Positions 1 to 10,368 are shown, counted from the first letter of the stretch. The stretch: DNA of 64,000 bases from Oscillatoria princeps RMCB-10 (GCA_019359235.1 JAHHHT010000001.1:496001-560000); one strand, 5' to 3'. Notes: generated by a model not told the origin, from the letters alone. Made by a program: numbers and translations.

Positions 1-17
1 AAACCTTTTATCTAAAC

Positions 18-242
18 CTACTTCTTGCGAAGCCGATAAGTAATTCTGCCTTTGGTCAAGTCATAAGGGGTCAGTTCGACTTTTACCCGATCTCCGGGCA
101 AAATTTTGATGTAGTTGCGCCGGATCTTGCCGGAAATGTGGGCCAGTACGTTAAACCCGTTGTCCAGGTCAACGCGAAACATGGCATTGGGCAGGGATTC
201 CGTCACCGTGCCTTCCATCTCAATTAAATCTTGCTTAGCCAA
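18..242 (-). CDS. infA: Translation initiation factor IF-1
   Basis: 74 residues, the normal IF-1 length. IF-1 is an OB-fold protein that binds the 30S A site during initiation. The chain reads as a full S1-like OB domain, from [15 protein letters not shown] to the basic tail ending RLRKK, with the usual [19 protein letters not shown] core. It is the last complete gene of the ribosomal operon inside the window; in cyanobacteria L36, S13, S11 and rpoA normally follow, which would lie beyond base 1. A 189-bp spacer separates it from adk upstream. Start ATG at 240-242. Identification is by direct family recognition. Confidence 0.97.
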   Translation of the reverse strand: MAKQDLIEMEGTVTESLPNAMFRVDLDNGFNVLAHISGKIRRNYIKILPGDRVKVELTPYDLTKGRITYRLRKK

Positions 243-431
243 CTTTTTTTTACCTCAACGCTACGGCTGGTGCAACTCAACTAACACGGTTTTCCGCTTC
301 CCGAGACGGGAACTGCTCTGGGGATCTCATTTTAACATATCTTAGTAAAGCTTGACCCCAAAGCAGTCTGAAACTCGGCAATGGCTGCGCCGGCCCCTAG
401 AACTGGCCGAAGCGCACTCACTCAACAGCAC

Positions 432-1013
432 TCAAGCGCGGGATTGGATCGAACCAATGACTTGTTTGAGTTCTGCCGTGACTAATTCCATTGACAGATT
501 GCCATTGACAGAAACCAACTGCTGGCGCTCCCTGTAAAAGTCGATCAGCGGTGCGGTTTGCTGGCGATAGACTTCCAAGCGCCGGCGGATCGTCTCTTCG
601 TTATCGTCCTTGCGCCCCTCCTTGAGCCCCCGGCTAAGCATGCGAGCCACCAAGACCTCATCCGGCACCTCGAGGTTGACGACGCGCTCGCAGACCTGAT
701 CCATTTCCTGGAGCAGCTCATCCAAAAACGATGCCTGAGAGACGTTGCGCGGGAAGCCGTCCAAAATCCAGCCGGCTAGGGCGTCCGCCTGACTCAGGCG
801 CTCCCGCATCATGTCCAGGATCAGCCGGTCGGGAACTAACTCGCCTCTGTCCATGAAGGCTTGCGCCTTTTGACCCAAAGCCGTCTGTTGGGCGACGTTG
901 GAGCGCAACATGTCACCCGTTGAAATGTGAGGGATCTCACAGAGTTCAGCCAGCTTGTGTGCTTGCGTGCCTTTACCCGCTCCCGGAGGTCCGAGGAAAA
1001 TCAATCGCGCCAC
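432..1013 (-). CDS. adk: Adenylate kinase
   Basis: Converts ATP + AMP to 2 ADP in the cytosol. 193 residues with an N-terminal P-loop [10 protein letters not shown] (about residues 8-17), the AMP-binding stretch HISTGDMLR, and the DGFPR motif near residue 85. The lid is the short type, without a zinc-finger insertion. The start codon is GTG and overlaps the secY TAG stop by one base (TAGTG on the minus strand), so translation is probably coupled to secY. Its place after secY in the ribosomal operon is the standard bacterial arrangement. Confidence 0.97.
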   Translation of the reverse strand: MARLIFLGPPGAGKGTQAHKLAELCEIPHISTGDMLRSNVAQQTALGQKAQAFMDRGELVPDRLILDMMRERLSQADALAGWILDGFPRNVSQASFLDELLQEMDQVCERVVNLEVPDEVLVARMLSRGLKEGRKDDNEETIRRRLEVYRQQTAPLIDFYRERQQLVSVNGNLSMELVTAELKQVIGSIQSRA

Positions 1014-2326
1014 TATTGCTTCACCATTCCTTCGTATCGCTGGGATATGACGTAAGTTTGAATTTGTTTGGCCGTATCGATAGCCACCCCCACCAGAATC
1101 AGCAGTGAAGTGGCCCCGAGTCCTTGAAATGTCCTGACGCCGGTGGCGCTTTCTACAGCGGTGGGCACTATGGCCACCAAACCGAGAAAGACCGCTCCCA
1201 AAAATGTCAGCCGGTTCAAAACCCGCTCGACATACTCACTGGTCGCCTTGCCAGGACGAATGCCGGGAATGCTGGCCCCCATCTTTTTCAAGTTCTGAGC
1301 CATATCTACTGGGTTGACAATCAGCGAAGCGTAGAAATAGCTGAAGAACACAATCAGAGTCAGGTAGAAAGCCACGTACACCCAAGGGGCCGGGCCACCC
1401 GGGCTGAGATAATTAGCGACTTGAATCAAAAATTCATTGCGGGTGAACTGGGCGAGCGAGTAGGGCAAAATCAAAACCGCTGAGGCGAAGATGATCGGCA
1501 TGACGCCCCCCTGATTCAAGCGCAGCGGCAGATAGCTGGTGCGCTCTCTGTAAAGGCGTCGCCCGACTTGCCGGCGTGCTGAAATGATGGGAATGCGGCG
1601 GGTTCCTTCTTGAACGAACACAATCCCCACAATCATCACCAAGAAAACCACCAGCAGGACGATCACCTGGCCCACTCTTTCCCGGCCTCCCGTCTGGGCG
1701 TACTCAATCGTGTTGCCCAAGGAGCGGGGCAGCACCGCCACAATATTGAGAAAAATTAGCAGGGATGCGCCATTGCCAATGCCGCGCTCGGTAATCAGCT
1801 CCGACACCCACATGACAAACATTGACCCGGCGCTGAGGGCCAGCGCGGTTTCGGCGATAAATACCGGTCCGGGACTGACCGCCGCTCCGGAATTGGCGAC
1901 CCACAGGGCAATGCCAATGCTTTGAATCACCGCCCAACCGACCGCCACGTAGCGGGTGATTTGAGAAATCTTGCGCCGGCCCGCTTCCCCTTCATTTTTC
2001 TGCAGCTCCTCCAAGGCGGGGATAGCTGCTGTCATCAGCTGCAAAATGATGGAAGCGTTAATGTAAGGTAAGATTCCCAGGGCAAAAATTCCCAGGGTGC
2101 GAATGCCGCCCCCCGAGAAAAAGTCCAAGAAACCGATTAAAGGGCTGTTGCTAATATTCGCTTCAAACGCGCTTCGATTCACCCCCGGGACTGGCAAGAA
2201 GATGCCCAGGCGCACCAAAATCAGCAGGCCAACAGTGACGAGCAGCCGGCCCCTGAGGCCCGCCGCTTGCGCCATCTGCATAAAGGTTTCTTGGGCTGTT
2301 GGAGCTTTATCTCGACTAACGACCAT
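1013..2326 (-). CDS. secY: Preprotein translocase subunit SecY
   Basis: Central channel subunit of the Sec translocase in the cytoplasmic and thylakoid membranes. 437 residues from the ATG at 2326 ([15 protein letters not shown]); the reading frame stays open 62 codons further upstream, but that extension has no family similarity and crosses a dispersed repeat, so the internal ATG was chosen. About ten hydrophobic segments are visible, with the plug-region stretch [20 protein letters not shown] and the conserved [12 protein letters not shown] cytoplasmic loop. Overlaps adk by one base. An unusually wide gap of about 127 bp to rplO is largely filled by the repeat at 2396-2457. Confidence 0.96.
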   Translation of the reverse strand: MVVSRDKAPTAQETFMQMAQAAGLRGRLLVTVGLLILVRLGIFLPVPGVNRSAFEANISNSPLIGFLDFFSGGGIRTLGIFALGILPYINASIILQLMTAAIPALEELQKNEGEAGRRKISQITRYVAVGWAVIQSIGIALWVANSGAAVSPGPVFIAETALALSAGSMFVMWVSELITERGIGNGASLLIFLNIVAVLPRSLGNTIEYAQTGGRERVGQVIVLLVVFLVMIVGIVFVQEGTRRIPIISARRQVGRRLYRERTSYLPLRLNQGGVMPIIFASAVLILPYSLAQFTRNEFLIQVANYLSPGGPAPWVYVAFYLTLIVFFSYFYASLIVNPVDMAQNLKKMGASIPGIRPGKATSEYVERVLNRLTFLGAVFLGLVAIVPTAVESATGVRTFQGLGATSLLILVGVAIDTAKQIQTYVISQRYEGMVKQ

Positions 2327-2395
2327 GCAGGCGTACCTCTCAATACAGTTGAGCGAGCGCACTTGCGCGACTGGGACTGGCCAGCGCTGCGGTGT

Positions 2396-2457
2396 GGGGG
2401 CGGGGCAAGCAGATATCCTTTGTTTCCAAAAGACATCTGGGGTGAGCCCGCCCCTAC
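2396..2457. repeat. Dispersed GGGGCGGG-bounded palindromic repeat, copy 1
   Basis: On the minus strand it runs from GTAGGGGCGGGCTCACCCCA through AGATGTC...GGATATCTG to GCCCCGCCCC. Its inverted GC-rich ends match copies at 40416-40475 and 31826-31890, and more weakly one at 8901-8971. It sits between rplO and secY, and the TAG stop of rplO (2454-2456) lies inside its terminal GTAGGGG. Confidence 0.7.
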
Positions 2458-2906
2458 GAAGCTCCTGCGACTTCACAGCTCCCGCCCGCCGCCTCAATTT
2501 TGGCGCGGGCACCTGCTGTAAAGGCCGCTGCTTTTACATTCAGCGGGACATTGAGTTCCCCATCACCTAAAATTTTCAGCGAGCCTTTGTTGGCTGTGAC
2601 AATGCCGGCTTCTATCAGTACCTTGAGGGTAACATCTGTATTAGCCGGAAGTGAGGCCAGCTTACTTACATTAATCGTAGTGTATTCCTTGCGATTAATG
2701 ACGGTAAAGCGCTTCAGTTTTGGCAAGCGGCGGTACAGGGGCATCTGCCCCCCTTCAAAACCGGGCCGCGTGCTGCCGCCCGATCTGGCTTTTTGACCGC
2801 GCATCCCCTTGCCGGCGCTGGCACCTTGACCAGCTGAAACGCCCCGCCCCAACCGGCGGCGGCGCTTTTGGGAGCCCTCCTTGGGCACCGCATCTTGCAA
2901 TCTCAT
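2454..2906 (-). CDS. rplO: 50S ribosomal protein L15
   Basis: 150 residues. A late-assembly 23S rRNA-binding protein of the large subunit. The N-terminal glycine- and arginine-rich segment ([20 protein letters not shown]) and the [14 protein letters not shown] motif are diagnostic. The C-terminus ends in CEVAGAS, and the TAG stop is supplied by the edge of the dispersed repeat at 2396-2457, so the tail may have been remodelled by that insertion. Lies between rpsE and secY; there is no rpmD (L30) between S5 and L15, as expected in cyanobacteria. Confidence 0.97.
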   Translation of the reverse strand: MRLQDAVPKEGSQKRRRRLGRGVSAGQGASAGKGMRGQKARSGGSTRPGFEGGQMPLYRRLPKLKRFTVINRKEYTTINVSKLASLPANTDVTLKVLIEAGIVTANKGSLKILGDGELNVPLNVKAAAFTAGARAKIEAAGGSCEVAGAS

Positions 2907-2999
2907 AGGTTTGTTCTCTGCAGGGAGCTGTGTGCTGGAAGCTGTCCGCTGCCAGCTGTCAGTTATTTATAAAGCTGAGAGCTGAGAGCTGACAAAAAA

Positions 3000-3539
3000 C
3001 TAACTGTAAAGGTTCTCGACGGGAATTCCCCGCTCTTCGGCAACTTGGGAGAAGGTGCGCAGGCCCGCCAGGGCGTTGACAGCGGCTCGGGCATTGTTCA
3101 GGGGATTGCCCGAGCCCAGCTGCTTGGCCAGGATGTTGCGCACGCCGGCCAGTTCCAGAACCGTGCGCACGGAGCCCCCGGCAATCACGCCCGTTCCCGG
3201 AGAAGCCGGTCGCATCATTACCGCTGCGCCGGTTGCGGCACCCTGAGCGGGGTGGGGAATGGAATTTGACTTGGTCAGAGGCACCTCAATCAAGTGCTTT
3301 TTGCCGTCAACCACGCCTTTTTTGACAGCGCTGATCACGTCAGACGCTTTGCCGACGCCCACGCCGACTTGGCCCCGCTCGTTGCCAACCACGACGATGG
3401 CGCGGAAGCTGAGCTTTTTACCGCCCTTAACCACTTTTGTCACCCGGCGGATCTGAACGACCCGCTCTTGCCACTCGCTTTCTTTTTCGCGAGGGCGACT
3501 GCTTTTTCTCTTACTGCTGCGTTGCTGCTGTTCCGCCAT
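3000..3539 (-). CDS. rpsE: 30S ribosomal protein S5
   Basis: 179 residues. Shapes the mRNA entry and decoding region of the small subunit. A basic N-terminal extension (about 24 residues) precedes the double-stranded-RNA-binding fold ([21 protein letters not shown]) and the S5 C-terminal fold containing the glycine-rich [18 protein letters not shown]. The roughly 90-bp spacer to rplO contains repeated AGCTGTC/GAGAGCTGA-like words. Confidence 0.97.
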   Translation of the reverse strand: MAEQQQRSSKRKSSRPREKESEWQERVVQIRRVTKVVKGGKKLSFRAIVVVGNERGQVGVGVGKASDVISAVKKGVVDGKKHLIEVPLTKSNSIPHPAQGAATGAAVMMRPASPGTGVIAGGSVRTVLELAGVRNILAKQLGSGNPLNNARAAVNALAGLRTFSQVAEERGIPVENLYS

Positions 3540-3646
3540 AGCTTTTTCCTTACTGAGGTTTCAAGGTTTGAAGGAAAGAAGGTTTTCCGGTGCGCAACAG
3601 GTGCGCATCTCACCTGAGGTGTGCTTCCCACTTTCCCGCAAACCCC

Positions 3647-4009
3647 CTAAAAATCCAATCCAGCTTCGCGAGCGGCATCTGCCAGGGCTTTAATGCGACC
3701 GTGGTAGAGGTTGCCGCCGCGATCGAAAACGACCTTTTGAATGCCTTTTTCCAGCAACCGCGCCGCGATCGACTTGCCGACTAAGACCGACGCCTCACAG
3801 TTAGCCCCAGACTTCAATTGAGACTTCAGCTGCGGATCGAGAGTTGAGGCGGCGACCAGGGTGTGGTGCGCGGTGTCGTCAATCACCTGCGCGTAGATGT
3901 GTTCAGAGGAGCGAAACACCGCCAAGCGAGGGCGTTCTGGGGTGCCGAACACTTTGCGCCTGACTCGCCGGTGGCGGCGAGCGATGGATTGAGATCGAGT
4001 TAGCTTCAT
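3647..4009 (-). CDS. rplR: 50S ribosomal protein L18
   Basis: 120 residues. Binds 5S rRNA and anchors it to the large subunit. Recognised from [29 protein letters not shown] and the terminal [26 protein letters not shown]. Its ATG overlaps the rplF stop by four bases (ATGA), indicating translational coupling. Confidence 0.97.
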   Translation of the reverse strand: MKLTRSQSIARRHRRVRRKVFGTPERPRLAVFRSSEHIYAQVIDDTAHHTLVAASTLDPQLKSQLKSGANCEASVLVGKSIAARLLEKGIQKVVFDRGGNLYHGRIKALADAAREAGLDF

Positions 4010-4554
4010 TTCTTACCCTTGCCTCCTGCTTTGCCAACCTTGCGTCTGACGAATTCACCCGCATAGCGGATGCCTTTGCCCTTGTAGACTTCCGGCGGCC
4101 TGACGGCACGAATCTTGGCCGCTGTGTTCCCCACGACTTCTTTATCAATGCCGCTAACAATCACGTTGGTGTTGTTTTCGACGGCCACCTGAATGCCCTC
4201 GGGCGGTTGAATTTCCACCGGCTTGCTGTACCCGACGTTGAGAATCAGGGTGCGGCCTTGAACCTGGGCCCGATAGCCGACCCCCTGAATTTCCAGGCGT
4301 TTCTGAAAGCCGGCGGATACGCCGTCAATCATATTGGCCACTAAGGTGCGGCACAAGCCGTGGCGCTGGCGAGCCGCTCTGGACTCGTCCCGCCGCTTAA
4401 CCGCAATCGTGTTGCTCTCCTCAACGACTAGCACTTCTGCGGGCAAAACCCGAGACAGCTCGCCTTTAGGCCCTTTAACAGCAACCCGCTGTCCGTCAAT
4501 CTCTACTGTTACTTTGCCGGGGATGGGAATAGGGCGCTTGCCGATACGAGACAT
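4006..4554 (-). CDS. rplF: 50S ribosomal protein L6
   Basis: 182 residues with the two L6 repeats; starts [12 protein letters not shown] and carries the conserved C-terminal signature [13 protein letters not shown]-like (here [21 protein letters not shown]). Binds 23S rRNA near the factor-binding site. Followed by rplR with a four-base overlap and preceded by rpsH across a spacer that contains a CTAAAAT heptamer run at 4617-4638. Confidence 0.97.
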   Translation of the reverse strand: MSRIGKRPIPIPGKVTVEIDGQRVAVKGPKGELSRVLPAEVLVVEESNTIAVKRRDESRAARQRHGLCRTLVANMIDGVSAGFQKRLEIQGVGYRAQVQGRTLILNVGYSKPVEIQPPEGIQVAVENNTNVIVSGIDKEVVGNTAAKIRAVRPPEVYKGKGIRYAGEFVRRKVGKAGGKGKK

Positions 4555-4616
4555 GACTGATTACTCCTTACTAATGCATGGATTTTCGATTTTGGATGCA
4601 AGGAGTCAACCCTTCT

Positions 4617-4638
4617 ATCTAAAATCTAAAATCTAAAA
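4617..4638. repeat. CTAAAAT heptamer run
   Basis: About three tandem copies of the 7-bp unit CTAAAAT in the rplF-rpsH spacer. It is the same heptamer, on the opposite strand, as the longer run at 8362-8395. Confidence 0.75.
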
Positions 4639-4644
4639 ACGCCT

Positions 4645-5046
4645 CTACCAGACATAACAGAGCACTTCTCCTCCCAAGCCAGCTCGACGAGCTTCTCGGT
4701 CGGTCATAATGCCCGATGACGTGGAAATGATGGCAATGCCGATCCCGCCCAGAACCCGTGGCAATTCTTTCCGATTGGAGTAAACCCGCAAGCCCGGTCT
4801 GCTGACTCGCTTGAGAGCGGTGATAATTGGCTTGCGGTTCTTCCCTTTGTACTTTAAGGCCAGCACCAGCTGCACTTTTATCCCTTCGCCCTCTTCTGAG
4901 CACTCAGCAATAAAGCCTTCATCCTTAAGGACTTTTGCAATGCTGCGGGTCATTTTAGTGGCCGGCACTGATGTCGTTTCGTGCCTCGCCAGACTCGAAT
5001 TTCGGATGCGAGTTAGCATATCTGCAATCGTGTCGTTAGCCGCCAT
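4645..5046 (-). CDS. rpsH: 30S ribosomal protein S8
   Basis: 133 residues. Primary 16S rRNA-binding protein and, in other bacteria, the translational repressor of the spc operon. Starts [16 protein letters not shown] and ends in the S8 signature [31 protein letters not shown]. Follows rplE directly: there is no rpsN (S14) between them, in line with the cyanobacterial arrangement. Confidence 0.97.
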   Translation of the reverse strand: MAANDTIADMLTRIRNSSLARHETTSVPATKMTRSIAKVLKDEGFIAECSEEGEGIKVQLVLALKYKGKNRKPIITALKRVSRPGLRVYSNRKELPRVLGGIGIAIISTSSGIMTDREARRAGLGGEVLCYVW

Positions 5047-5067
5047 CGTTCCTCCTTATAAAATTTT

Positions 5068-5613
5068 TCAGGTAGTCCGGAAGGGCATACCCATTTCTTT
5101 AAGCAAGGCGCGGCCCTCTTCGTCGGTTTTTGCCGTGGTAGTGATTGAAATATCCATACCGCGGATTTGGTCGATACTGTCGTACTCAACTTCTGGAAAA
5201 ATCAGCTGCTCTCTAACGCCTAAGGTGTAATTCCCCCGGCCATCAAAACTCTTGGGACTTACGCCGCGAAAGTCCCGAATGCGGGGCAGCGCCAGATTGA
5301 TCAACCGGTCTAGGAAGGCGTACATGCGCTCGCCTCTCAGGGTCACCATAATGCCCACCGGCATCCCCTGACGGATTTTGAAACCGGCAATTGCTTTTTT
5401 CGCCCGAGTCACCACCGGCTTTTGGCCTGCGATCAGTGCGATTTCCTTCAAGGACGCTTCCATTGCCTTGGCATTCTGAGCCGCATCCCCTATGCCTCTA
5501 TTCACCGTGACTTTTACCAGCTTGGGCACCTGATGGATGTTCGTGTAATGGAACTGCTCCATCAGTTTGGGGACAATTTTCTCACCGTACAGGATTTTCA
5601 GCCTATCTGCCAT
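5068..5613 (-). CDS. rplE: 50S ribosomal protein L5
   Basis: 181 residues. Binds 5S rRNA and contacts P-site tRNA. Family signatures are [20 protein letters not shown] near residue 36 and [20 protein letters not shown] near the C-terminus. Lies 131 bp from rplX upstream and 21 bp from rpsH downstream. Confidence 0.97.
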   Translation of the reverse strand: MADRLKILYGEKIVPKLMEQFHYTNIHQVPKLVKVTVNRGIGDAAQNAKAMEASLKEIALIAGQKPVVTRAKKAIAGFKIRQGMPVGIMVTLRGERMYAFLDRLINLALPRIRDFRGVSPKSFDGRGNYTLGVREQLIFPEVEYDSIDQIRGMDISITTTAKTDEEGRALLKEMGMPFRTT

Positions 5614-5744
5614 AATTTCTCCTTTTCACACTCCCTGGTCTTGGTCAGGGACTTGACTCTCACTTCAGAATTCAGGACTTAGCGGCCCGCCTTGCCTTGC
5701 TGACTTCTGCCTTTTAGCGTTCCGCCCGCGCTCGCACTCAGCTG

Positions 5745-6116
5745 CTAATCAATGATTTCGCCCGTCTTTTTCAGCATGCGCACTTTGCGCCCGTCTTCGG
5801 TAAACGTGTGGCAAACGCGGCTGACTGCCTTTTCCTTAGCGGAATAGAGCATCACGTTGGAACTGTGAATCGGGGCTTCAAAGTTTACAATTTTACCCGA
5901 CTCACCCTCCTGCTGGGCTTTCACATGTTTTGTTTTAACATTCACCCCTTTGACAACCACTTGGCTCTCTTTAGGGATGGTGCGCAGGATTTCGCCGACT
6001 TTGCCTTTCTCTTTGCCTGCGATCACCTGAACGGTGTCACCTTTTTTGACGTGCATTTTATGGCGCACGGGTTCTTTGCCGGCTTTTTGCGAGCCGCCCT
6101 TAATTGGGACTGCCAT
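5745..6116 (-). CDS. rplX: 50S ribosomal protein L24
   Basis: 123 residues. Assembly-initiating protein with a KOW motif ([23 protein letters not shown], about residues 22-44). The N-terminal 18 residues are a variable basic extension. The ATG overlaps the rplN TGA by one base (TGATG), so the start is fixed by coupling. Confidence 0.96.
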   Translation of the reverse strand: MAVPIKGGSQKAGKEPVRHKMHVKKGDTVQVIAGKEKGKVGEILRTIPKESQVVVKGVNVKTKHVKAQQEGESGKIVNFEAPIHSSNVMLYSAKEKAVSRVCHTFTEDGRKVRMLKKTGEIID

Positions 6117-6481
6117 CAGAGTACCTCCGGAGCCAGAGAAACTATTTTAGTGAAATTTTTGTCGCGCAGTTCGCGAGCCACCGGCCCGAACACGCGGGTG
6201 CCCTTGGGGTTGCCGTCGGCGTTGATGATCACGGCGGCGTTGTCGTCAAAGCGAATGCTCATGCCGCTGTCCCGGCGCAGCCCCTTGCGGGTGCGCACGA
6301 CCACCGCCCGCACGACGTCCGACTTTTTGACGGCCATATTGGGGATGGCGTCTTTGACGACGGCGATGATCACGTCGCCGACATTGGCGTAGCGCCGACC
6401 GCCGCCCAGAACGCGGATGCACATCAATTTGCGGGCTCCGCTGTTGTCGGCAACGTTGAGGTAGCTTTCTTGCTGAATCAC
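6116..6481 (-). CDS. rplN: 50S ribosomal protein L14
   Basis: 121 residues from a GTG start at 6481 ([18 protein letters not shown]). This start replaces a frame that opens 11 codons further up, because all L14 proteins begin at this IQQ motif and an AAGGA ribosome-binding site (plus-strand 6491-6495) sits nine bases upstream. L14 forms an intersubunit bridge; the conserved [17 protein letters not shown] segment is intact. Overlaps rplX by one base. Confidence 0.95.
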   Translation of the reverse strand: MIQQESYLNVADNSGARKLMCIRVLGGGRRYANVGDVIIAVVKDAIPNMAVKKSDVVRAVVVRTRKGLRRDSGMSIRFDDNAAVIINADGNPKGTRVFGPVARELRDKNFTKIVSLAPEVL

Positions 6482-6573
6482 AGTTGGTTTTCCTTGCAGT
6501 TGGAACGCTGTCACGCTGTTAGCTGTTAGTTTTTAGCGGTCTAAAAACTTCCAACTAAAAACCAAAAACTCTT

Positions 6574-6822
6574 TTAATGCGCGGTGCCGGTGAGAATCTC
6601 TTTTACCTCCCAGCGTTTTGTCTTGCTGAGAGGGCGAGTTTCCTGAATGCGCACTCTGTCCCCTTCTTTGCAGCGATTTAACTCGTCGTGAGCTTTGTAC
6701 CGCTTGGTGCGCACTACGATTTTGCCGTATTTCGGGTGGGGCGACCGGTTTTCGATCGCCACCACTACGGTTTTGTTCATTTTGTCGCTGACCACCAAGC
6801 CAACTCGTTCTTTTACTGCCAT
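6574..6822 (-). CDS. rpsQ: 30S ribosomal protein S17
   Basis: 82 residues from the ATG at 6822 ([18 protein letters not shown]). A GTG two codons upstream is also in frame, but the GAGGAG ribosome-binding site lies nine bases before the ATG and only three before the GTG. OB-fold 16S rRNA-binding protein with the conserved [22 protein letters not shown]. The ribosome-binding site is inside the last codons of rpmC, so the two genes are tightly packed. Confidence 0.95.
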   Translation of the reverse strand: MAVKERVGLVVSDKMNKTVVVAIENRSPHPKYGKIVVRTKRYKAHDELNRCKEGDRVRIQETRPLSKTKRWEVKEILTGTAH

Positions 6823-6828
6823 TGTCAC

Positions 6829-7092
6829 CTACTCCTCAACTGGGCCAGATTCTGTGCCTGCAGATTTTGCCGGGGCTTGCGCTCCCGCCGCGTTTGCCCG
6901 CTTGCGCTCCGCTTCAACGGTCATCAGCTGAGCCAGCCGATGCCGGGCGTGTTTGAACTCGTGGGGCTTTTCCAGCCGGCGAGTGGCTTGCAGGAGTCGC
7001 AATTGAAACAGCTGCCGCTTCACTGCCAGAATTTCTGCGTCCAGCTGTTCGTCACTCAAGTTTCTCGCATCTGTTATTTTGGACAAAGCCAT
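6829..7092 (-). CDS. rpmC: 50S ribosomal protein L29
   Basis: 87 residues, a little longer than many L29 proteins because of an alanine- and glycine-rich tail (AAGAQAPAKSAGTESGPVEE). Helical hairpin protein near the peptide exit tunnel; recognised from ITDARNLSDEQLDAEI and the LRLLQATRRLEKPHEFKHARHRLAQL stretch. Two bases separate it from rplP. Confidence 0.95.
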   Translation of the reverse strand: MALSKITDARNLSDEQLDAEILAVKRQLFQLRLLQATRRLEKPHEFKHARHRLAQLMTVEAERKRANAAGAQAPAKSAGTESGPVEE

Positions 7093-7094
7093 AA

Positions 7095-7514
7095 TTACGA
7101 CTGCTCCTCCTCACGCGAGATGAACTTGGTCTTGATCGGCAGCTTGTAAGCCGCCAGGCGCATCGCCTCGCGGGCGATCTCTTCTGTGACGCCGCCAATT
7201 TCAAATAAAACGCGACCGGGCTTTACCACTGCCACCCAGAATTCTGGCGAGCCTTTTCCTGACCCCATCCGGGTTTCTGCTGGGCGCATCGTCACCGGCT
7301 TGTCTGGAAAGATCCGTATCCAGATTTTGCCACCTCTTTTAATGTAGCGGGTCATGGCGCGACGGCTGGCCTCAATTTGTCGGGAGGTTATCCAGGCCGG
7401 CTCTAGAGCTTGCAGGGCGTACTCGCCGAAGCTGAGCGTGTTGCCGTTGGTGGCAATACCCGTCATCCGCCCCCGCTGCTGCTTGCGGAATTTCGTTCTT
7501 TTTGGACTTAACAT
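7095..7514 (-). CDS. rplP: 50S ribosomal protein L16
   Basis: 139 residues. Organises the A-site side of the peptidyl-transferase centre. Starts [21 protein letters not shown] and contains [40 protein letters not shown], the standard L16 core. Placed between rpsC and rpmC as in most bacteria. Confidence 0.97.
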   Translation of the reverse strand: MLSPKRTKFRKQQRGRMTGIATNGNTLSFGEYALQALEPAWITSRQIEASRRAMTRYIKRGGKIWIRIFPDKPVTMRPAETRMGSGKGSPEFWVAVVKPGRVLFEIGGVTEEIAREAMRLAAYKLPIKTKFISREEEQS

Positions 7515-7626
7515 GATTGGTCAATTCTTAGCTGTCTGCGGTCAGCTGTCTGTTGCGAAGCTGTCTGCTGCTCTCCCTTGAGAGGGGGGCGCTTGGCTGA
7601 CAGTCCTGACAGATAACTGGTGAGTC

Positions 7627-8358
7627 TCAATCATTAGAGCGGTCTTCAAACTTCTGGCGGCGGCGCTGCTGCTTGCGCGGAGGCTGAGCCGCCGCGGAGC
7701 TGGTGCTCACCTCTTGCTGCCCGGGAATGATTTCGCCTTTGAAAATCCAAACTTTGACGCCGAGAATGCCATAGATAGTTTTGGCGGTGCGGTAGGCGTA
7801 GTCAATGTCTGCCCGCAAGGTGTGCAGCGGCACTCTGCCTTCCCGAGTCCACTCGGTGCGAGCGATTTCTGCCCCGTTGAGCCGTCCGCTGACTTGGACT
7901 TTAATACCTTCCGCGCCGGCTTTCTGGGCCCGCTGGATGGCTTGGCGCACCACGCGCCGGAAGGAAACGCGCCGCTCTAGCTGTCCTGCGATGTATTCGG
8001 CAATCAGCCCCGCGTCGGCATCGACTCTGGCCACTTCCACCACATTGATGCGGATCTGGCGATTGCTGTTGCCCAGCATTTCTTGCAAGCCGGTGCGCAG
8101 AGACTCTATCCCCTGACCGCCGCGCCCGACGACCACGCCGGGGCGGGCGGTGCGCACTTCCAGGTCAATCTGGTCGGCTTTCCGCTCCACCCGCACTTCA
8201 GAAATCCCCGCATTACTGAGGGTTTTTTCCACATGTTTGCGGATTTTGTAGTCTTCTTGCAACAGTTCTGGGTAGCGATTGGCATCGGCAAACCAGCGAG
8301 AGCGGTGCTCTTGCGTGATCCCTAAACGAAGCCCTATTGGATGAATCTTCTGTCCCAT
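7627..8358 (-). CDS. rpsC: 30S ribosomal protein S3
   Basis: 243 residues. mRNA entry-channel protein. Starts [23 protein letters not shown], with a KH domain in the middle ([18 protein letters not shown]) and the S3 C-terminal domain ([31 protein letters not shown]). A basic tail rich in Q and R ([19 protein letters not shown]) is typical of cyanobacterial S3. The 97-bp spacer to rplV upstream carries a GATTTTA microsatellite. Confidence 0.97.
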   Translation of the reverse strand: MGQKIHPIGLRLGITQEHRSRWFADANRYPELLQEDYKIRKHVEKTLSNAGISEVRVERKADQIDLEVRTARPGVVVGRGGQGIESLRTGLQEMLGNSNRQIRINVVEVARVDADAGLIAEYIAGQLERRVSFRRVVRQAIQRAQKAGAEGIKVQVSGRLNGAEIARTEWTREGRVPLHTLRADIDYAYRTAKTIYGILGVKVWIFKGEIIPGQQEVSTSSAAAQPPRKQQRRRQKFEDRSND

Positions 8359-8361
8359 AGC

Positions 8362-8395
8362 GATTTTAGATTTTAGATTTTAGATTTTAGATTTT
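8362..8395. repeat. GATTTTA heptamer microsatellite
   Basis: Four full copies plus a partial copy of the 7-bp unit GATTTTA between rpsC and rplV. An inverted ATCTAAAATC follows at 8411-8420, so the transcript could fold back. Heptamer tandem repeats in spacers are a known cyanobacterial feature. Confidence 0.85.
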
Positions 8396-8455
8396 GTCAT
8401 GTGATTTTTCATCTAAAATCTTGCGGTTGCTTTCTCAATTCCAATCCGGCGCTAA

Positions 8456-8818
8456 TTATTCGTCCCCAGCTTCAGGAGCCACCGCCACTGTGATGTGACA
8501 GGTTTGCTTGCGAATCTGGTAAGCGCGACCTTGTGCTCTGGGGCGGAAGCGCTTCAGCACCGGCCCCATATCCGCATACGCTTGACTGACAATCAGGTTC
8601 GCCGGCTCTACCCCTAAATTGTGCTCCGCATTGGCCACCGCTGAGCGCAGGGCCTTCAGCACTGGCTCGCACGATCTGTAAGGCATGAACTCCAGAATAA
8701 TCAGCGCTTCCCGATAGGAGCGCCCCCGAATCTGGTCTAGCACCCGGCGCACCTTGGACGGAGACATGCGGATGTATTTGGCTATCGCTTTGGCTTCTTT
8801 TTCGGTGTCTACAGCCAT
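8456..8818 (-). CDS. rplV: 50S ribosomal protein L22
   Basis: 120 residues. Lines the exit tunnel through a long beta hairpin. Recognised from [41 protein letters not shown] and from the hairpin [27 protein letters not shown]. Separated from rpsS by an unusually long spacer of about 200 bp that holds a dispersed repeat. Confidence 0.97.
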   Translation of the reverse strand: MAVDTEKEAKAIAKYIRMSPSKVRRVLDQIRGRSYREALIILEFMPYRSCEPVLKALRSAVANAEHNLGVEPANLIVSQAYADMGPVLKRFRPRAQGRAYQIRKQTCHITVAVAPEAGDE

Positions 8819-8900
8819 TGATTTCTCCTTATCTGCTGGTCAGCTGTCAGTTGTTCCAGGTCAGTTGTCAGTTTTCAGCTGGGCGCGAGCTTATCCTCTC

Positions 8901-8971
8901 GTGGGGTGGCGGGCTGGTTTATAAAGATACTTCGCTGTCTGGCAAATCTTACGGGTTCGCCCCGCCCCCAC
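8901..8971. repeat. Dispersed GC-ended repeat, copy 4 (diverged)
   Basis: Sequence bounded by GTGGGGTGGCGGGCTGG and GGGTTCGCCCCGCCCCCACA in the rpsS-rplV spacer. The ends match those of the copies at 2396-2457, 31826-31890 and 40416-40475, while the middle is only loosely related, so membership is probable rather than certain. Confidence 0.5.
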
Positions 8972-9014
8972 AGTTTACTGACCCCTGGCCCTAACCCCTA
9001 ACCCCCAAGACCAA

Positions 9015-9293
9015 CTATCTTTTTGCTTTCTTATCCCCTTTAGAGTGCCCCCGGAAGGTGCGAGTCGGGGCAAATTCCCCCAACTTGTGCCCTACCATCT
9101 GGTCTGTGACGTACACCGGCACGTGCTGGCGTCCGTTGTGGACTGCAATGGTGTGTCCCACCATTTGCGGCAGAATTGTCGAGGCTCGCGACCAAGTTTT
9201 GATCAGCTGCTTTTCGCCCTTATCATTCAACTTTTCTATTTTGCTGAGCAGGTGATCGGCAACGAAAGGACCCTTTTTGAGAGAGCGACCCAT
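9015..9293 (-). CDS. rpsS: 30S ribosomal protein S19
   Basis: 92 residues. Head-domain protein that works with S13 at the A site. [16 protein letters not shown] at the N-terminus and the S19 signature [22 protein letters not shown] are unmistakable. Lies between rplB and rplV. Confidence 0.97.
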   Translation of the reverse strand: MGRSLKKGPFVADHLLSKIEKLNDKGEKQLIKTWSRASTILPQMVGHTIAVHNGRQHVPVYVTDQMVGHKLGEFAPTRTFRGHSKGDKKAKR

Positions 9294-9384
9294 AGTTCAA
9301 TTCCAAAAAATAAACCGTCAAGGATGATGGTGTTGTGTGAGTGCTTTTCACGCCGCACTCACCCAACCGGTCGTGCGGAACGCC

Positions 9385-10248
9385 TCAGGACTCCCGACCG
9401 CCACGACCGCGCTTGGAGGATTTGCGCCGCCGGCGCACGATTAAAGCGCTGCTGCGTTTGTTGCGCTTGCGAGTCTTGTAGCCCAGCGCCGGTTTGCCCC
9501 AAGGTGTCACCGGCCCGGGTCTGCCGATCGGGGCTCTGCCCTCTCCGCCGCCGTGGGGGTGGTCTACCGGGTTCATAACGCTGCCGCGCACCTGTGGGCG
9601 GCGTCCCTTCCAGCGAGTCCGCCCCGCCTTGCCGACGCTGATATTTCTGGCATCGGTGTTGCCCACCTGGCCTATGGTAGCGTAGCACTCGCGGCGCACC
9701 ATCCGCACTTCACTCGAGGGAAGCTTGATGGTGACAAAGTTTCCTTCCTTAGCCACTACCTGAGCGCTGGCTCCTGCTGCCCGCACAATCTGGCCGCCCT
9801 TTCCGGGAGTCAGCTCCACGTTGTGGACGCTGGTGCCCAGGGGGACATTCCCCAGTGGCAAGGCGTTGCCGATTTCAATGGCCGCCTCGGGCCCTGCCAC
9901 CACCGTCGCGCCTACCTTCAATCCGTTTGGGTGCAGGATGTAGCGCTTTTCCCCGTCCTGGTAGTGCAGGAGGGCAATCCGAGCGTTGCGGTTGGGATCG
10001 TACTCGATCGCTGCCACTCTGGCGCTGCAATTGCGCTTGTCGCGCCTAAAGTCCACAATCCGGTACAGGCGCTTGTGGCCCCCACCCCGGTGCCTGCAGG
10101 TAATCACGCCGCGATTGTTCCGACCTTTAGGCCGGTGTTTCGAGCTCGTCAGCGATTTTTCAGGCTCGTCCCGCGTTATCTCGGCAAAGTCCGAGACGGA
10201 GCGCTGGCGAGTGCTAGATGTGTATGGCCGATAAGAACGGATGCCCAT
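9385..10248 (-). CDS. rplB: 50S ribosomal protein L2
   Basis: 287 residues. Core protein needed for subunit association and peptidyl transfer. Starts [21 protein letters not shown]; the catalytic-centre loop appears as [23 protein letters not shown], and the tail is strongly basic. The 120-bp spacer to rplW consists mostly of repeated CTGTCAG/CCAGCTG-type words. Confidence 0.97.
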   Translation of the reverse strand: MGIRSYRPYTSSTRQRSVSDFAEITRDEPEKSLTSSKHRPKGRNNRGVITCRHRGGGHKRLYRIVDFRRDKRNCSARVAAIEYDPNRNARIALLHYQDGEKRYILHPNGLKVGATVVAGPEAAIEIGNALPLGNVPLGTSVHNVELTPGKGGQIVRAAGASAQVVAKEGNFVTIKLPSSEVRMVRRECYATIGQVGNTDARNISVGKAGRTRWKGRRPQVRGSVMNPVDHPHGGGEGRAPIGRPGPVTPWGKPALGYKTRKRNKRSSALIVRRRRKSSKRGRGGRES

Positions 10249-10368
10249 AGCTTTAGCTTAATTTGTCCGCTGTCAGTTATCTTTTGTCAGCTCTCCGCTG
10301 TCTTTTCTCCCCTGCCAGCTGCCAGCTGCCAGCTGTTGGCTGCCACTGACTGCTGACTCCTGACTCTT

